Shown: piece by piece, positions 7,407 through 17,274 of the stretch
Layout: the number at the start of each line of letters is the position of its first letter
Numbering within the stretch: position 1 is the stretch's first letter
Notes under the pieces: model-generated
What the model was told of the DNA's origin: nothing
Seen by the model: only the letters and a program-made list of their open reading frames with translations
The model's database searches: none
Made by a program: the position numbers and the translations under genes
Assembly (NCBI GenBank): GCA_023015935.1
Contig: JALKAY010000010.1
Coordinates: 1 to 56,447 of the forward strand
Origin: Flavobacteriaceae bacterium F08102
GTDB taxonomy: Bacteria > Bacteroidota > Bacteroidia > Flavobacteriales > Flavobacteriaceae
Direction: 5' to 3'
Length of the DNA: 56,447 nt

Positions 7407-10214
7407 TTGAAAAATAGAAGGTACATACTTGTTGGTTGGCTATGCCTTTCCGCTTCTTGGATTCATGCTCAAGAAGACAGCATTGATATACAAGTTCAAC
7501 TAAACTATAAAAGTAAAACACTTAACATCAACCAAGTTGTCACCTTTAAAAACAGAAGTTCTCAGGCATTAGATACGCTTTATTTTCACGCTTGGGCGGA
7601 AGGATACCGAGATAATTCCACCCCCTTAAGCAAACGTCTCATTGAAGATTATGACAAACGTCTTTACTTAGCAAAAAAGGAGGATCGTGGTTATGTACAA
7701 ATTGATTCCATTTTAATTAAGAATGAAACTTACTCATATTTTAGCAAACCAGCAGCAAAGGACATTATAGGTATTGTCCTAAACAGCCCTCTAGAGCCTG
7801 GACAAACATTGAACATCCGATTTAGGTATTTTGTAAAAGTACCACACCTTAAATTTACGGGCTATGGACGAGATCAATTCGTCTATAATTTGAGATATTG
7901 GTATATCGTTCCTGCAGTATATAACGATGGATGGCAGTTAATGAGCAACAAAAACATGGACGATTTATACACCCGTCCAACCACCTATAAGATTCGTCTA
8001 ATTGTCCCCGATGGTATTAATGTAAATTCAGATTTAACGCTATCAAAAATAGTTAATCCTCCCTATTCAATTTATGAATTAAGCGGAGAACACCGTTCAG
8101 ATATTGAATTAAACATCAATGCTTTTAACGATTATACAACATTCCCTACGCATCCAAAAGTAATCACGAATCTCAACCAAACTGGCTTAAATAATGATTT
8201 AAAAACAGACATTCTCAATCGAGCCTTAGCGTTTATCAAAACTGAATTGGGGGCTTATCCCTTTGAAAAGATACTCGTAAGTGAAACCATTTATGACAAA
8301 AACCCCATATATGGATTAAACCAATTACCTGAACTGTTCAATCCATTCTCTGGAGCCTTCGAGTGGGACATAAAAATGTTCAAAGCCCTTACAAGGAAAT
8401 ATTTAGAAAACACCCTGTTTGTTAACCGAAGAACTGACGCTTGGTTATTGGATGGTATTCAAAGCTATTTAATGATGCAATATGTATCCCAGTATTACCC
8501 AGAGATTACTGCGATGGGAAATATTTCAAAAATATGGGGCATCAAAAGCTTCACCATTGCGAAACTTGGTTTTAATGATAAATATGCATTTGTCTATCAA
8601 TTTGCAGCTCGACGAAATTACGATCAACCTTTAACGATGCAAGCTGATTCCTTGTCTAATTTCAATAGAAAAATTGTAAACAAATATAAGGCAGGCCTCG
8701 GATTACAATACTTAGATGAATATTTAAATGAGCAAATTATTCCGCAAAGCATCCGTGAATTTTACAAAAAAAGTCGCTACCAAAACACGAGTAGCAACCT
8801 TTTTAAATCTATTGTAAATTCAGCTACTGACAAAGATTTAAGTTGGTTTTTTGGAGATTATTTAACCACTAAGAAAAAAATAGATTATACAATAAAAAAA
8901 GTTGTAAAAACACAAGATTCTGTTAAGGTAACCATTAAAAATAACAGGGACTTTGCTGCACCTATTGCCATTTATGGAGTCAAAAAGAATGACTATGTAT
9001 TTCGCAAATGGATTGCTCCTATTGACTCGTCAGCTACAATTACCTTACCTAAAGGTGATTACACCAAATTAGCCTTAAATTACGAGTTTTTATATCCAGA
9101 ATTAAACCATCGTGATAACTGGGAAAACCTAAAGGGTGTATTCAACCGTCCAATCCAGTTTCGCTTTTTCAAAGATGTAGAAGACCCCTATTACAATCAA
9201 GTCTTTTACAATATCTATAATGGTTATAATTATTACGATGGACTTATTCTCGGCCCTCGCTTATACAATGAAGCAATCTTTAAAAAGAAGTGGCTCTATA
9301 AAATTACGCCAACTTATGGTTTTAAAAGTAATCAACTCAGCGGAAGTGCTTCATTTGTTTACCAACATATTCCCGAAAAATCTTCAGTATATCGCATTAC
9401 AACAGGAATCTCTGGGAACAGTTTTCACTACGCGCGCGATTTGCGATACAGCCGGATTACGCCATTTGTCAATATAGAATTTAAACGTAAGAGTTTACGC
9501 GATGTAGGGGGCAAAGGTATTTCTGCACGGTATATTGCGGTAAATCGAGAAACACCAGAAGACCAACAGGCACTTGAATCAGACCGTTATGGCATTTTCA
9601 ACCTTCGCTATGGATATAGTAAACCTGAAATTATTTCAGATATTCGGTACAACATTGACCTCCAAACAGCCCAAAAATTTGGGAAAATAGCTGTAGATTT
9701 TCGGTATCGTACCTTGACAAAATCACGTCGACAATTGGATTTCAGAGCATACGCTGGATCATTTCTCTATAATTCAACGGATACTGATTATTTTAACTTC
9801 GGCTTAGATCGGCCTACCGATTACTTATTTGATTACGGATATTTAGGCCGTTCAGAAAGTAGTGGTTTTTTAAGTCAACAAATCATAATTGCTGAAGGCG
9901 GATTCAAATCAAAGTTTGAAAATCCCTATGCCAATCGATGGATGTTAGCGTCGAATGGCAGTGTAAGTTTATGGCGTTGGTTAGAGCTATACGCTGATGT
10001 TGGACTCTACAAAAACAAAGGTTTTGACCCTGAATTTAGGTATGATAGCGGGATTCGTCTGAACTTTGTTCACAACATTCTTGAGCTATATTTTCCACTT
10101 CAATCTAGCCTTGGGTTTGAACCTTCACTTCCTAATTATAGTGATAAAATACGTTTTGTTTTAACCTTAGATCCAGGAAGTATTATTCGTTTCTTACGAA
10201 GAGGCTTTTTTTAA
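7407..10214 (+). CDS. M1-like peptidase domain fused to outer-membrane beta-barrel; active site missing
   Basis: A 935-aa protein. The TTG start directly after the previous stop is supported by the signal peptide it opens (residues 1-21, ending WIHAQ); no ATG occurs nearby. The N-terminal half follows the M1 aminopeptidase plan, with a beta-rich domain and then a helical domain containing WLLDGIQSYL at the position of the usual WxxEG motif. No HExxH zinc motif is present, so it is probably not a peptidase. The C-terminal about 330 residues alternate polar and aromatic strands and end in Phe, as outer-membrane barrels do. It is probably a surface protein of unknown function, co-transcribed with the secreted nuclease/phosphatase gene. 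Confidence 0.7.
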   Translation: MKNRRYILVGWLCLSASWIHAQEDSIDIQVQLNYKSKTLNINQVVTFKNRSSQALDTLYFHAWAEGYRDNSTPLSKRLIEDYDKRLYLAKKEDRGYVQIDSILIKNETYSYFSKPAAKDIIGIVLNSPLEPGQTLNIRFRYFVKVPHLKFTGYGRDQFVYNLRYWYIVPAVYNDGWQLMSNKNMDDLYTRPTTYKIRLIVPDGINVNSDLTLSKIVNPPYSIYELSGEHRSDIELNINAFNDYTTFPTHPKVITNLNQTGLNNDLKTDILNRALAFIKTELGAYPFEKILVSETIYDKNPIYGLNQLPELFNPFSGAFEWDIKMFKALTRKYLENTLFVNRRTDAWLLDGIQSYLMMQYVSQYYPEITAMGNISKIWGIKSFTIAKLGFNDKYAFVYQFAARRNYDQPLTMQADSLSNFNRKIVNKYKAGLGLQYLDEYLNEQIIPQSIREFYKKSRYQNTSSNLFKSIVNSATDKDLSWFFGDYLTTKKKIDYTIKKVVKTQDSVKVTIKNNRDFAAPIAIYGVKKNDYVFRKWIAPIDSSATITLPKGDYTKLALNYEFLYPELNHRDNWENLKGVFNRPIQFRFFKDVEDPYYNQVFYNIYNGYNYYDGLILGPRLYNEAIFKKKWLYKITPTYGFKSNQLSGSASFVYQHIPEKSSVYRITTGISGNSFHYARDLRYSRITPFVNIEFKRKSLRDVGGKGISARYIAVNRETPEDQQALESDRYGIFNLRYGYSKPEIISDIRYNIDLQTAQKFGKIAVDFRYRTLTKSRRQLDFRAYAGSFLYNSTDTDYFNFGLDRPTDYLFDYGYLGRSESSGFLSQQIIIAEGGFKSKFENPYANRWMLASNGSVSLWRWLELYADVGLYKNKGFDPEFRYDSGIRLNFVHNILELYFPLQSSLGFEPSLPNYSDKIRFVLTLDPGSIIRFLRRGFF

Positions 10215-10267
10215 TAGTGTTTATTTTCAATTAGCCATTCTCATTTTTATTCCACGGTAATAAATTG

Positions 10268-10275
10268 TACTTTTG
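10268..10275 (+). promoter_or_regulatory. Promoter -7 element for the E1 dehydrogenase gene
   Basis: TACTTTTG fits TAnnTTTG and lies 23 bp upstream of the ATG at 10299. The -33 region is weak. Confidence 0.5.
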
Positions 10276-10298
10276 CAAAAAACTAATCTTTCTTTTTT

Positions 10299-12710
10299 AT
10301 GTCAGAGAAACTAACGGCTACCGATCATAAATTATCATATAAAGAATTTAAAAAAGAGGTACTCGAAGACTATCGCATTGCTTTTATTAGTCGAGAGTGC
10401 AGTCTTTTGGGACGACGTGAGGTCTTAACTGGGAAAGCTAAGTTCGGCATTTTTGGTGACGGAAAGGAAATACCCCAGCTCGCCATGGCGAAAGCGTTTA
10501 AAAATGGAGACTGGCGATCGGGATACTACCGAGATCAAACATTTATGATGGCTATTGGTTTGCTCACCCCTGTTCAATTTTTTGCAGGACTCTACGCAAA
10601 TACGGATTTAGAAAAAGAACCTTTTTCTGCTGGACGCCAAATGGGAGGCCATTTTTCTTCACATACATTGAATCCAGATGGAACCTTTAAAAATCAGTTA
10701 AAAAATAAAAACATCAGTGCTGATATTTCACCAACGGCGGGACAAATGCCTCGGTTATTAGGACTTGCACAAGCTTCAAAATTATATCGTGAGATTCCCG
10801 TACTCAACAAAAGTTCTTTTTCAAAAAATGGAAATGAAATAGCATGGGGAACCATCGGAAATGCCAGTACTTCAGAAGGACATTTTTTTGAAACGTTTAA
10901 TGCAGCAGGCGTTTTACAAGTGCCTATGATTATCAGTGTTTGGGATGACGAATACGGAATCTCAGTACATGCTAAACATCAAACCACGAAGGAAAACATT
11001 TCGGAAATCTTAAAGGGCTTTCAACGAACAGAAGATAGTAAAGGCTATGAAATTTTCACGGTAAAAGGGTGGGATTATTCAGCCTTAATTGATGTTTACA
11101 CACAGGCTGCTGCCATTGCCAGAAAGGAACATGTACCGATATTAATTCACGTCAAAGAACTGACACAACCTCAAGGTCATTCTACCTCTGGGTCACATGA
11201 ACGTTACAAAACTCCGGAACGTCTTCAATGGGAAAAAGAACACGATTGCCTCTTAAAAATGCGCAATTGGATCATTGAAGTATTTGACAATGAGGAAGAA
11301 TTAATCCTATTAGAAAAGGAAGCAAAAAAGGCGGTAAGTGCGGCTAAGCGAACTGCATGGAATGAATTTTTAGCTGACATTCTAAGCGCGAAAGAAGAGG
11401 TACTTTCAATAGTCGATTCTTTGGCAAATACAAGTGATAATGGTCCATTTATCCAGAAATTAATTGATGAACTACGCAACAATCAAACACCTACTAAAAA
11501 GGATGTTTTATCAGCGGCTAGACAAATTCTTTTCTATATTAGGGATGAGGAAAGCACCACCCGTTCTACACTTATTGAATGGATTAAAACCTATAGTAAA
11601 GTTCAAGCAAGCCTGTATAATTCTCATCTCTATAGTGAATCAAAACACAATGCCCTTTCGATTGCAGAAATTAAACCGAATTACCCTGAAAATCCTGAAA
11701 TCGTCGATGCTCGCGTAGTCCTTAAAAATAACTTTGATGCACTCTTAGCCAAGTATAATGAAATCGTAATTTTTGGTGAAGACGCTGGACAAATTGGCGA
11801 TGTAAATCAAGGACTCGAAGGTTTACAAGCCAAATATGGTCCCTTACGCGTTGCTGATACTGGTATTCGTGAAGCGACCATTATGGGGCAAGGAATTGGA
11901 TTAGCATTACGTGGGTTAAGACCAATTGCAGAAATTCAATATTTAGATTATTTACTGTATGGAATTCAAATCTTAAGTGACGACTTATCTACGTTAAGAT
12001 ATCGTACTGTTGGTAAACAAAAAGCTCCATTGATAGTCAGAACAAGAGGGCATCGCCTAGAAGGTATTTGGCATTCTGGATCTCATATGGGTGCGGTAAT
12101 TCATCTTTTGCGCGGTATGTATATATTAACTCCGCGTAACATGACGAAAGCGGCAGGGTTCTATAATACCCTACTTCAAACAGATGAACCTGCACTCGTT
12201 ATTGAAAACTTAAATGGATATCGCCTAAAAGAAAAACTACCGAGCAATTTAGCGAGTTTTACGACGCCTATAGGGGTTGTTGAAGTAGTTAAAGAAGGGA
12301 CCGATATTACTGTGGTATCGTATGGATCTACCTTAAAATTAGTAGAAGATGCAGTTCCTATGTTAACCATGCTAGGTATTGATGTTGAAATTATTGATGC
12401 ACAAAGCCTTATGCCATTTGACATTCACCATGACGTATTGAAAAGCGTTCAAAAGACAAATCGATTAATCGTTATTGATGAAGATGTTCCTGGTGGTGCT
12501 TCTGCCTATTTACTTGATGAAATCCTCAACAAACAAGGGGCATATATGTATTTAGACAGTCAACCAACCACCCTAACGGCCAAACCACATCGACCTGCTT
12601 ACGGTACAGATGGTGATTATTTTTCGAAACCGTCAAATGAAGATATTATCGAAGCGATTTATAAAGTAATGTATGAAGCAAATCCAGCAAAATACAAAAG
12701 CTTGTATTAA
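10299..12710 (+). CDS. 2-oxoacid dehydrogenase E1, fused alpha and beta subunits
   Basis: An 803-aa thiamine-diphosphate enzyme in which E1-alpha (about residues 1-430) and E1-beta (about 455-803) are fused. The alpha part holds the ThDP region around AWGTIGNASTSEGHFFE and a DDEYGISV motif. The beta part has FGEDAGQIGDVNQG, DTGIREATIMGQGIGLA and a C-terminal transketolase domain with DEDVPGG. The fused form is typical of branched-chain-type 2-oxoacid dehydrogenases in Bacteroidota and decarboxylates branched-chain 2-oxoacids, transferring the acyl group to lipoyl-E2. No E2 or E3 gene is in the window. It is monocistronic with its own promoter. Confidence 0.9.
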   Translation: MSEKLTATDHKLSYKEFKKEVLEDYRIAFISRECSLLGRREVLTGKAKFGIFGDGKEIPQLAMAKAFKNGDWRSGYYRDQTFMMAIGLLTPVQFFAGLYANTDLEKEPFSAGRQMGGHFSSHTLNPDGTFKNQLKNKNISADISPTAGQMPRLLGLAQASKLYREIPVLNKSSFSKNGNEIAWGTIGNASTSEGHFFETFNAAGVLQVPMIISVWDDEYGISVHAKHQTTKENISEILKGFQRTEDSKGYEIFTVKGWDYSALIDVYTQAAAIARKEHVPILIHVKELTQPQGHSTSGSHERYKTPERLQWEKEHDCLLKMRNWIIEVFDNEEELILLEKEAKKAVSAAKRTAWNEFLADILSAKEEVLSIVDSLANTSDNGPFIQKLIDELRNNQTPTKKDVLSAARQILFYIRDEESTTRSTLIEWIKTYSKVQASLYNSHLYSESKHNALSIAEIKPNYPENPEIVDARVVLKNNFDALLAKYNEIVIFGEDAGQIGDVNQGLEGLQAKYGPLRVADTGIREATIMGQGIGLALRGLRPIAEIQYLDYLLYGIQILSDDLSTLRYRTVGKQKAPLIVRTRGHRLEGIWHSGSHMGAVIHLLRGMYILTPRNMTKAAGFYNTLLQTDEPALVIENLNGYRLKEKLPSNLASFTTPIGVVEVVKEGTDITVVSYGSTLKLVEDAVPMLTMLGIDVEIIDAQSLMPFDIHHDVLKSVQKTNRLIVIDEDVPGGASAYLLDEILNKQGAYMYLDSQPTTLTAKPHRPAYGTDGDYFSKPSNEDIIEAIYKVMYEANPAKYKSLY

Positions 12711-12735
12711 ATTTTATTCTTTTAAAGGTTTTAGT

Positions 12736-12743
12736 TACTTTTG
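12736..12743 (+). promoter_or_regulatory. Promoter -7 element
   Basis: TACTTTTG fits TAnnTTTG and lies 32 bp before the ATG at 12776. Confidence 0.5.
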
Positions 12744-12775
12744 AGAGCTTTATAAAACTCTAAATTATTACACGA

Positions 12776-13402
12776 ATGAAATTATCTAGGATATTAATCC
12801 CCTTTTTTGCATTCTTTTGTACTATTCACACAAATGCGCAGGAGGATGAAACTGGTTCTTTAAATTCTGGTACCATCGAAAGTCAATTTGAATATCTGTA
12901 TAAAAAGTCACCGCGATGGGAAGATTATCGAAGTGTTAAAACAAACAACCTCTTCAAGTTTAGGGACAATGTTCTTGATTCACTTAAACTAGCTAGAAAG
13001 ATATACAATGAAAGTCAAAAAGTGGTTGGTGCTCAAAAGGCTGTTATAGATTCTTTGAATCTCAAATTAATCGAAACCAAAGAAAATTTAAAACTAGTAA
13101 CTGCCGAAAAAGATACCATTCACTTTTTAGGAATTCCTTTAAGTAAAACAGGGTACAATTCCATACTCTGGTCAATTATAGGTGTTCTCGGTGCCTTACT
13201 AGCACTCTTCATTGGAAGATTTAAACGGAGTAATGCCATCACGATTCAAGCAAATAAAGATCGACAAGAAATTGAAGAAGAATACGAGGCGCATCGACAA
13301 AGAGCTTTAGAACGTGAGCAAAAACTCAGAAGAGAACTTCAAGACGAATTGAACAAACAAAAATATGCTAGTCAACCTGGAACTAAAAAAAGTACCAAAT
13401 AA
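12776..13402 (+). CDS. Exported coiled-coil membrane protein, unknown function
   Basis: A 208-aa protein with a signal peptide (1-21, ending THTNAQ), a short helical domain, a coiled coil (about 75-115), one transmembrane helix (about 127-145, SILWSIIGVLGALLALFIG) and a strongly charged, helical, cytoplasmic tail rich in Glu, Arg and Lys. Homologues in flavobacteria are sometimes annotated as tRNA (guanine-N1)-methyltransferase, but no SAM-binding or knot-fold motif is visible here, so that name appears wrong. It has its own promoter and no obvious operon partner. Confidence 0.7.
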   Translation: MKLSRILIPFFAFFCTIHTNAQEDETGSLNSGTIESQFEYLYKKSPRWEDYRSVKTNNLFKFRDNVLDSLKLARKIYNESQKVVGAQKAVIDSLNLKLIETKENLKLVTAEKDTIHFLGIPLSKTGYNSILWSIIGVLGALLALFIGRFKRSNAITIQANKDRQEIEEEYEAHRQRALEREQKLRRELQDELNKQKYASQPGTKKSTK

Positions 13403-13529
13403 AAACTAGTACACCTTTGTTGAACCTTTAAACTTTAACAACGGAAAAGGCAATAAATCAGACGTTTTGGAGTTAGAATTTTCTGATAACCAACCAAAAA
13501 GTTTAATTTTATTGATCAAGTGTTTATTT

Positions 13530-14246
13530 ATGAAAAAAAGCGTACTCGTCTTTTTAGTTTCCCTATTTGTTTATACCTCTGGTTTTGCAGGTTTTTCTAC
13601 ACGTAGTTTTGCGAAAAATCCGGTACATCCTTCAAAATCATTTATTTCTTTTTCTGTTGATTTTTACAAAAAACTAGATGATAAGTCCTTAGATTTTGAC
13701 GCTTTTAAATTTGCCTTAAAAGGCTTTGTTAAACTTCAAACTGAAAACAACCTCAATAATAGTAAATACTTGACGATTATTGACATGAGTTTATCTTCAA
13801 ATGAAGAACGTTTCTTTTTAATCAATATGGATACCCAACAAATTGTTTATAAAAGTCTCGTTGCACATGGTCAAAATTCTGGTGGTGAATATGCTCATAA
13901 ATTCTCAAACCGAATAAACAGCCATCAATCGAGTATAGGTTTTTATAAGACCGCAGAAACCTATTTTGGAAAACACGGTCTTTCCATGCGATTAGACGGA
14001 TTAGAATACACAAACAGTAACGCTAGAGCGAGGGCTGTAGTTATTCACCAAGCGGATTATGTTGGTAAGGACTATATCGAAAAAAATGGCCGACTTGGAA
14101 GAAGTTACGGATGCCCTTCACTCCCTGAAAAAGACTATAAAGAAATTATCGCCCGCATTAAAAACGGTAGTTGTCTTTTTATTTATTACCCAGAAGATCA
14201 CTACTTAGCGAACTCGACTTTTTTAAACGCTGAACTCAACGTATAA
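13530..14246 (+). CDS. Murein L,D-transpeptidase catalytic domain family protein (YkuD_2-like)
   Basis: A 238-aa secreted protein with signal peptide (about 1-20) and a C-terminal L,D-transpeptidase-like domain. The catalytic cysteine motif is GRSYGCPSLP (around residue 190), preceded by VVIHQADY containing the conserved His. Such enzymes form or remodel 3-3 crosslinks in peptidoglycan, or act as carboxypeptidases. The ATG at 13530 is preferred over an in-frame TTG at 13467, because only the shorter form begins with a signal peptide. It converges with a second L,D-transpeptidase gene with only 6 bp between the stop codons. Confidence 0.85.
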   Translation: MKKSVLVFLVSLFVYTSGFAGFSTRSFAKNPVHPSKSFISFSVDFYKKLDDKSLDFDAFKFALKGFVKLQTENNLNNSKYLTIIDMSLSSNEERFFLINMDTQQIVYKSLVAHGQNSGGEYAHKFSNRINSHQSSIGFYKTAETYFGKHGLSMRLDGLEYTNSNARARAVVIHQADYVGKDYIEKNGRLGRSYGCPSLPEKDYKEIIARIKNGSCLFIYYPEDHYLANSTFLNAELNV

Positions 14247-14252
14247 TTTGGC

Positions 14253-15878
14253 CTACGCCTTACTACCAGAAATTTTCACACCTTGTTTTGACATTAACTG
14301 GATCCACAACTTGTCTAAATTATATACATCTTGATGAAAAATTATATTTCCGTTGTCATCTGCTGTAGTTGGAATATAATAAATATACACGGGTAACTCT
14401 GTATTTAGGTGCATCCACTTTTCCTTTTTGCGTTTTATAAAGGTACGCAGGCTATCCTTAGTATATTTATTTTTATCTTCTTTTAAAAAATAATCAGCCA
14501 ATTCAAGTGCATTTTGCACGCGAATACAACCGTGGCTATACGCCCTAATTTCTTTGTTAAAGTATGATTTCGTAGGAGTATCGTGAAAATAAATCGCATC
14601 TTTATTCGGGAAAATAAATTTAACATAACCTAAGGCATTGATTCCACCTCCATTTTGTCTAATTCTATAATTAAAAGTAGCTGGAGTAACCTTATTCCAG
14701 TCCACACTTTTAGGATCTATGACTTCACCTTTTAAGCTTACCTGGTATTGATTTCGCTTTAAATAAGTAGAGTCATTTTGAGCTTTAACTAAGATCTCTT
14801 CTACCGAAATTCGCTTTGGCACATTCCAAAATGGATAGGCAATAATATACTCTAAAGTGTCAACCATTTCAGGAGTCCTATTCGATCGGCTACCTACAAC
14901 AACTCGATGACGCTGCTGTAAACTATCTCCACGAAAAACTTTTAATTCATACATCGGAATATTCACAAAAACATAGTGTCCTTTCCATTCGTTTTTCCAA
15001 CGCCAACGCTCTAAACTTACTTTTAATTTCTGATAGTATTCATACGGACTAATGGATAATGCGCGTGCGGTATTACTACCGATAAGACTATCTGGTTGTA
15101 ATCCGTGATCAATTTGAAATTTAGTCAATGCATTAAAATATAGAGAATCTTTTAACTCTTCGGTTAAATATTGATGCAGCACTAAGGCCTTTTTAGCCAA
15201 GGCTACCGATTTTAAGCTATCTATTCTATAATTTACAACCTCCACCTGCTCTGCCGAAAAACTTGCAGTACGCACATAACGTGCTGCTGCCTTTTGCAAT
15301 TTCTTATATGGCCCTTGCCGTGGTTGTAAATTTAACAAATAGGGTAAAAGACTGTCTTTCTCAGCCGCATTATTCACATAGCTCGGCATATCAATAGCAA
15401 AGGGTTTTCGGGGTATTTCAGCGATTGTATCAACCCCTTCTAGGATACCCACATTGAGATGTCTCCCAAATTTCATATAATTCTTAGATAGTAGAATTTC
15501 TAAATTGGCTAATGCCTCAAGTTTTAATTTATCACTTTCTTCTTTTTCTAATTTTCGTTTTATTTCATAAATTCTATTTACCTCATAATAAAAAGGCTCT
15601 AATCCATACGCTTGCGCTTCATTCAAAACAGCCATTAAGCTAAATGCAACCGAATCAAGTTTCAAAGAATCTCCTGTCCAAATTGGTCTATAATTTCGCT
15701 CCTGATATAAGTTTTGCAACCAACGTAAACTATCCGTATCTCGATGAACTAACGATTCAAAATTTTGTTTAAAATAGGTTTGAAAATCAGCTCTATAGTC
15801 TCTAGCTTGAACAGGTGACTTTTTTTGACAAGCGTAAAGCATCGACAATAGAGCGAGCAAAACGAGGAGTTTCTTCAT
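14253..15878 (-). CDS. L,D-transpeptidase, YcbB/LdtD-like lipoprotein
   Basis: A 541-aa lipoprotein (lipobox MLYAC, Cys16) that acts on periplasmic peptidoglycan. An N-terminal scaffold region precedes a peptidoglycan-binding segment (about 255-285, FQIDHGLQPDSLIGSNT). The YkuD catalytic domain (about 310-500) contains IYFHDTPTKSYF and the motif YSHGCIRV with the nucleophilic Cys. This order matches the YcbB/LdtD family, which makes 3-3 crosslinks. It has its own TAAATTTG promoter and is convergent with the other L,D-transpeptidase gene at 13530-14246. Confidence 0.9.
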   Translation of the reverse strand: MKKLLVLLALLSMLYACQKKSPVQARDYRADFQTYFKQNFESLVHRDTDSLRWLQNLYQERNYRPIWTGDSLKLDSVAFSLMAVLNEAQAYGLEPFYYEVNRIYEIKRKLEKEESDKLKLEALANLEILLSKNYMKFGRHLNVGILEGVDTIAEIPRKPFAIDMPSYVNNAAEKDSLLPYLLNLQPRQGPYKKLQKAAARYVRTASFSAEQVEVVNYRIDSLKSVALAKKALVLHQYLTEELKDSLYFNALTKFQIDHGLQPDSLIGSNTARALSISPYEYYQKLKVSLERWRWKNEWKGHYVFVNIPMYELKVFRGDSLQQRHRVVVGSRSNRTPEMVDTLEYIIAYPFWNVPKRISVEEILVKAQNDSTYLKRNQYQVSLKGEVIDPKSVDWNKVTPATFNYRIRQNGGGINALGYVKFIFPNKDAIYFHDTPTKSYFNKEIRAYSHGCIRVQNALELADYFLKEDKNKYTKDSLRTFIKRKKEKWMHLNTELPVYIYYIPTTADDNGNIIFHQDVYNLDKLWIQLMSKQGVKISGSKA

Positions 15879-15910
15879 AGCAAATTCGAATCCTTTTCAT
15901 TGGGTTGTGG

Positions 15911-15918
15911 CAAATTTA
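15911..15918 (-). promoter_or_regulatory. Promoter -7 element for the YcbB-like gene
   Basis: On the minus strand TAAATTTG fits TAnnTTTG and lies 32 bp before the ATG at 15878. Confidence 0.45.
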
Positions 15919-15930
15919 CGCAATTTATAA

Positions 15931-17223
15931 TCAACCTTCTCTCCCAGTTTTTAGGTTAATTACCTTGGTGCCAATTGGACAGTTTAAACAAGCCTTAGCC
16001 TCACAATATTTAGTCCTAAGCTGTAATAATCCTTGACTTTCTAAAGCGTTTGACGGCGAAATTCCTAAATCTATAAATTTATCTAAAATAGCATTTCGCT
16101 CTGCTTTTAGTTGTTTCATCATCTCGATTAAGATTTCGGAATTGTATTGTCCGAGCGAATTGAGGTATAGGTATTTTAAGGGGATCACCGTATTAATCAA
16201 TATAAGATCTATAAAAGAAGGTGCTAACTTTTTTGGACTTTCTTTTGCTGAAGTATGAAAAGAAAAATGGGTTTTCCAAAAGGTAGATACTTCAATGTCG
16301 AACAAGCTATAATAGGCTTTAATATCTGTGATTTCCATTAACTTTGAAAACAAATTCTGTTCTTTATGATACAAACTAGCTAATTGAGCGATTCTCAGTG
16401 TTGGGAAATTATGAGGTCTCAATCTAAAAAATTGGAAGCGAATAAGTCCCCCAGAAGAGAGTTTCAATTTGGTATACAAATAGGCATATTCTCGTTGTAG
16501 TTTTTGATAATATGGAATTTGATGGTTTTCTGAAAGCATCCCTGCCTGTCCATACAACAGCGCTTCAAGTTGCAATCGATTTCCCCACACTTTGCGAACA
16601 CCATTAAAACTGAGTTGTTGGGCGAGTGATTCAAAGGCATCTGCATTTACAATGAGGCCGAAATTTCGAGATAAAATTTCGAACAAAAGTGCTTCCCAGT
16701 CATTGTTAAGCAAGGTTAATCGCCTAAATATTCGGATAGTTTTTTGCTCTAATCGCTCTACAAACATCCGTTCAACACAGAGATGAATCAACCGTTTATC
16801 TACCTTGTGAAGCTGATTTTCACAATGCATCCATCGATGCTTTCCTCCTATCAAATGGGTATAATTTTTTAGAATATCTTCAGGGGTATAGGCAGATAAT
16901 ATAAGAGTTGGAATCTGATATTCATTTGCGCTAAAAATGGTCATATTATGCTCCCATACAACATGTAATATCACATTGTCGTAATTAGGGTCTGTTTCAT
17001 GGCCATGTGCAAACCAATCCGATGATTGTATATGAATTTCAACATTACCAACCCAAAGAAGACTACCTATACGAAGTTTTGCATTAAAGAAATCGGGCCC
17101 TGCATTATGATTATGTATACCTGGTTTAATTACCTCAATAGGAGTCCCTTCCGAACTTCTTAAATCTTCGGGGCTAAATTGTTGAAGTTTCCATATATAG
17201 TGTAAAAAATCTTCTTTGATCAT
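15931..17223 (-). CDS. DUF2851 family protein
   Basis: A 430-aa protein without signal peptide or TM segments. It carries the hallmark N-terminal segment of DUF2851 (HNHNAGPDFFNAKLRIG, then VGNVEIHIQSSDW and HVVWEHN), which looks like a nuclease-fold beta core. It also has a C-terminal cluster of four cysteines (around CEAKACLNCPIG) resembling a metal site. DUF2851 is widespread in Bacteroidota and its function has not been established to my knowledge. It lies 51 bp downstream of the cystathionine beta-synthase gene and may share its transcript. Confidence 0.85.
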   Translation of the reverse strand: MIKEDFLHYIWKLQQFSPEDLRSSEGTPIEVIKPGIHNHNAGPDFFNAKLRIGSLLWVGNVEIHIQSSDWFAHGHETDPNYDNVILHVVWEHNMTIFSANEYQIPTLILSAYTPEDILKNYTHLIGGKHRWMHCENQLHKVDKRLIHLCVERMFVERLEQKTIRIFRRLTLLNNDWEALLFEILSRNFGLIVNADAFESLAQQLSFNGVRKVWGNRLQLEALLYGQAGMLSENHQIPYYQKLQREYAYLYTKLKLSSGGLIRFQFFRLRPHNFPTLRIAQLASLYHKEQNLFSKLMEITDIKAYYSLFDIEVSTFWKTHFSFHTSAKESPKKLAPSFIDLILINTVIPLKYLYLNSLGQYNSEILIEMMKQLKAERNAILDKFIDLGISPSNALESQGLLQLRTKYCEAKACLNCPIGTKVINLKTGREG

Positions 17224-17274
17224 TCCCTAAAGTTAGCAATATCCATGGCTAACTCTAGGCAGGGAATAGTTTTT

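Noticed and set aside
12776-13402. Annotation as tRNA (guanine-N1)-methyltransferase
   Set aside because: The protein has a signal peptide, TM helix and coiled coils and no methyltransferase motif.
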